From: Prevotella sp.
GTDB lineage: Bacteria; Bacteroidota; Bacteroidia; Bacteroidales; Bacteroidaceae
Assembly (NCBI GenBank): GCA_017402445.1
Contig: JAFPME010000011.1
Coordinates: forward strand, 97,700 to 161,699
Reading direction: 5' to 3'
Length of the DNA: 64,000 nt
Shown: piece after piece, positions 62,140 through 64,000 of the stretch
How the letters are laid out: each line of letters starts with the position of its first letter
How positions within the stretch are numbered: the first letter of the stretch is position 1
Program-made: the position numbers and the translations under genes
Notes under the pieces: model-generated
What the model was told of the DNA's origin: nothing
The model's input: only the letters and a program-made list of their open reading frames with translations
Database searches by the model: none

Positions 62140-62717
62140 CAGACCAGGAAGCAAGCCGACTGCAAGCCGACAACGAGCGCCTGCAGGCAGAGATCACCGA
62201 ACTCAGACAGCAGATAGAAGATTTCAAGGACCAGTTCATCCGTCTGATGAACCGTAACCTCGCCCTCAGCGAACAGCTGGAGGAGAACGTGGAGGTGCGC
62301 CGCCGCGCCGAGGTGGCACGCGAACTGATGGAGGGCAACGCCAAGCGACAGCGCAATGCCGACCTGCAGGACGACGCCCAGCTGCTGGCACTCATCGAGC
62401 TGAAACTCGAGGAGAACCATGCACACCTGGCACCCGACTTCGGGCCGCCGCAGCTGGCCGAACTCCTGGGCATCAGTCAGGCCCGGCTTGGAAAGCTCTT
62501 CCGCAACCTCTCAATGTACCGAACCCCCGAGGCCTATCTCGACAACCTGCGCACCATAGAGGCCATGCGTCTGCTCCGCGAAAAGCCGAACTACAGCATC
62601 GCCGCCATCGCCGAGGAGAGCGGACTGGGCAAGATCCGCACCTTGCAACGCCGCTTACAGGACGTCATCGGCATGACCCCCGTGGAGTACCGCCTGCTCT
62701 TCACGCGCGATGAATAA
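62136..62717 (+). CDS. Coiled-coil AraC-family transcription factor
   Basis: 193 aa, no receiver or sugar-binding domain. Residues 5-70 are a predicted coiled coil (EASRLQADNERLQAEITELRQQIEDF, with heptad Leu/Ile). Residues about 95-190 are an AraC-type double HTH (PPQLAELLGISQARLGKLFRNLSMYRTPEAYL, IAAIAEESGLGKIRTLQRRLQDVIGMTPVEYR). It is coupled by ATGA to the STAS gene, so it may be held or released by it in place of a sigma factor. A hairpin with T-run at 62798-62827 ends the operon. Confidence 0.85.
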   Translation: MTDQEASRLQADNERLQAEITELRQQIEDFKDQFIRLMNRNLALSEQLEENVEVRRRAEVARELMEGNAKRQRNADLQDDAQLLALIELKLEENHAHLAPDFGPPQLAELLGISQARLGKLFRNLSMYRTPEAYLDNLRTIEAMRLLREKPNYSIAAIAEESGLGKIRTLQRRLQDVIGMTPVEYRLLFTRDE

Positions 62718-62797
62718 GATAGCCAAAAAAGCGACAAAGGTCATGTTTTTGAACAAAAAAAAAGGCAATAATATAGCAGTTGGCACAACTAATTCTT

Positions 62798-62827
62798 AAA
62801 ATGCAGTCAGAAATGGCTGCATTTTTT
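62798..62827 (+). terminator. Terminator of the partner-switching operon
   Basis: AAAATGCAG (62798-62806) pairs with CTGCATTTT (62817-62825) followed by more T; about 80 nt after the AraC-type stop. Confidence 0.8.
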
Positions 62828-62847
62828 TGTTTATACAGATATTTATA

Positions 62848-62878
62848 TAGAAAAAAAGAGCAACACCGTGTTGCTCTT
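62848..62878 (-). terminator. Orphan minus-strand terminator
   Basis: AAGAGCAACAC (62856-62866) and GTGTTGCTCTT (62868-62878) form a perfect 11-bp stem; on the minus strand it is followed by a T-run (62851-62857). No minus-strand gene exists to its right in the window, so it may be a remnant of earlier gene order. Confidence 0.6.
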
Positions 62879-62980
62879 ACATATGAGTGCAATGAACAGT
62901 CTACTGCTGAATTACAGAAGCTTCCTGTATTCCATACCACTGTCACATATGCAACTGCAAAATTACATATATTATTTGAA

Positions 62981-63871
62981 ATGGACAATCAAAATACAGA
63001 AAATAATATTAATAAGCACATATTCTCTTCATCAGAGGTTATAGATAAGGTTCTAAATGCTATTGGATTGACAAGGGATGCTTTATCAACATATCAGCAA
63101 TACCAATATCCAAATGGTGACTATTTACGTTTAAGAGTGTCTAATCACGGCATCTTTCTTCAACATTGGTTTGATAAGAATCGTGAAGCGAGAATGGATG
63201 GTCAAAATGTACCAAAGTTAGATGTTGGATTAAATCTTGCCATCACATTTGCCCCAAACGAACAAGAATGTTTAGCAATGGGTAAGCCTTTTCCTATGAA
63301 GATTAAGAATGTTACAGCAGCCAAGACTCAGCAAAGTAATAATGTAAAACCACAATTCAAAGTTAGGCATATTTGCTATTATTCTTGGATGTTGACGCAA
63401 GAAGATGTTGATGCTATATCTGCTTCGCTTTCCAATTGCGTCACTAATGGAGATAACTACAAAGAGCCATTACAAGGCAACCCTGATAAAGTAGTAGAAT
63501 GGGAAGACACATCAAACCTTCCACCTAAGAAAGTCGAAGGAAACACATTACAACAGAGTAAAGATAATAACAAATTAAATACAGAACAATATATGAATAA
63601 GAAACACATTAGACTCACTGAAAGTGATTTGAAACAAATAGTAAAAGAGTCAGTCAATAAGATTCTTAATGAGGCATATGGAACGCCAAATAAATGGACA
63701 AAATCTGCAACATACAATATAAATCAAGCAAGAAATGATGATAGAAACTATATCAAAAACGCTGATAACGAACCTGTTAATGCTAGCCTTGCTGATTTTT
63801 TGAATGATATGCTACACGTATCTGATAAGTTGAGCGACCAAAATGATGTTCTTAGAAAATTAGGCGTATAG
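62981..63871 (+). CDS. Unknown AT-rich protein with KHIRLTESDL motif
   Basis: 296 aa from the ATG at 62981; the frame is open back to 62780, but the upstream part would run through both hairpins at 62798-62878 and reads as non-coding. The N-terminal half (about 1-150) seems globular (GDYLRLRVSNHGIFLQHWFDKN, FKVRHICYYSWMLTQEDVDAISASL); the middle is a polar linker. At about 205 comes KKHIRLTESDLKQIVKESVNKILNEAYG, a motif I recall from many unexplained Bacteroidales and Bacteroides-phage proteins. Composition differs sharply from the genes to the left, so it likely belongs to an acquired segment extending beyond the window. Confidence 0.65.
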   Translation: MDNQNTENNINKHIFSSSEVIDKVLNAIGLTRDALSTYQQYQYPNGDYLRLRVSNHGIFLQHWFDKNREARMDGQNVPKLDVGLNLAITFAPNEQECLAMGKPFPMKIKNVTAAKTQQSNNVKPQFKVRHICYYSWMLTQEDVDAISASLSNCVTNGDNYKEPLQGNPDKVVEWEDTSNLPPKKVEGNTLQQSKDNNKLNTEQYMNKKHIRLTESDLKQIVKESVNKILNEAYGTPNKWTKSATYNINQARNDDRNYIKNADNEPVNASLADFLNDMLHVSDKLSDQNDVLRKLGV

Positions 63872-63933
63872 CTCATTTTGCAGGATGATTTTGAGTAGTT
63901 GGTACTCAATAGCTCAAATTGCAGGATGACTTT
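63869..63933 (+). repeat. Two direct repeats 41 bp apart
   Basis: TAGCTCATTTTGCAGGATGA (63869-63888) and TAGCTCAAATTGCAGGATGA (63910-63929) differ at two positions and both continue into a T-rich trimer. They follow the preceding stop codon directly and lie before a promoter. Possible operator pair or recombination site. Confidence 0.6.
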
Positions 63934-63945
63934 AGTTGCTTTATT

Positions 63946-63977
63946 TTTGGCAGTCTGTTTGATATGAAGTACCTTTG
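63946..63977 (+). promoter_or_regulatory. Promoter facing out of the window
   Basis: TTTG (63946-63949), 20 nt, TACCTTTG (63970-63977): full consensus. It would drive a gene beginning beyond base 64000. Confidence 0.72.
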
Positions 63978-64000
63978 CCCCGCAGTCTGAAGCATAGTGG

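Overview
The window reads as a chromosomal segment of a Prevotella-like member of the Bacteroidota. The evidence is: paired SusC/SusD genes, a hybrid two-component system ending in an AraC domain, BACON and BspA-type leucine-rich-repeat proteins, C-terminal sorting tails ending in GIYIVDGRK/GVYIVNGRR, and repeated TTTG(19-20 nt)TAnnTTTG promoters. Most genes are GC-rich. Two stretches, about 39.4-50.4 kb and 62.7-64.0 kb, are visibly AT-rich and look acquired.

Left part (1-12.1 kb): a SusC gene cut by the window edge; a SusC-SusD-surface lipoprotein operon read leftwards (8459 to 1653); and a divergent secreted LacZ-type GH2 beta-galactosidase. Next comes a block of rnhB, a WYL regulator and an M6-like metalloprotease (13.0-16.7 kb), the last two coupled by an ATGA overlap.

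Central polysaccharide utilization locus (16.8-36.0 kb): a hybrid two-component sensor/regulator (minus strand) is divergent from SusC, SusD, an exported propeller-DUF362 protein and a GH2 enzyme. A terminator/promoter junction follows, then GH43 and a convergent GH31. The GH2 + GH43 + GH31 set would suit stripping galactose, arabinose and xylose side chains from a hemicellulose such as xyloglucan; that substrate is inferred. After it lie a small outer-membrane barrel protein and an unusual regulator with an outside propeller, one membrane helix and a cytoplasmic AraC domain.

AT-rich island (39.5-50.4 kb): a protein kinase fused to BspA-type LRRs, two small unknowns, RhuM, a DUF6939-like protein, a YhcG/DUF1016 nuclease, a DarT-vWA fusion, a PP2C phosphatase and a macro-like-DUF1810 protein. 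Nearly all of these genes overlap or abut. The island is bracketed by two copies of the palindrome-bearing sequence TTCGCAAGCCTTGCGA. I read it as a conflict or stress system joining DNA ADP-ribosylation (DarT and a macro-like antidote) to a kinase/phosphatase/vWA circuit. It is the best candidate for an undescribed system here.

Right part: a lone DnaB-like ATPase, two lipoproteins (one with BACON-like domains), a 1514-residue C10 protease mosaic, and a partner-switching module (RsbU and RsbW fused, STAS, AraC-type coiled-coil protein). Last is an AT-rich unknown gene with a KHIRLTESDL motif.

Non-coding structure: two homologous intergenic elements (about 12.4-12.62 and 36.07-36.3 kb) each carry five 15-bp palindromic units at an exact 22-bp period. 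A third, partial copy of the flank is at 37.38 kb. No tRNA, rRNA, CRISPR array or complete insertion sequence was recognised.
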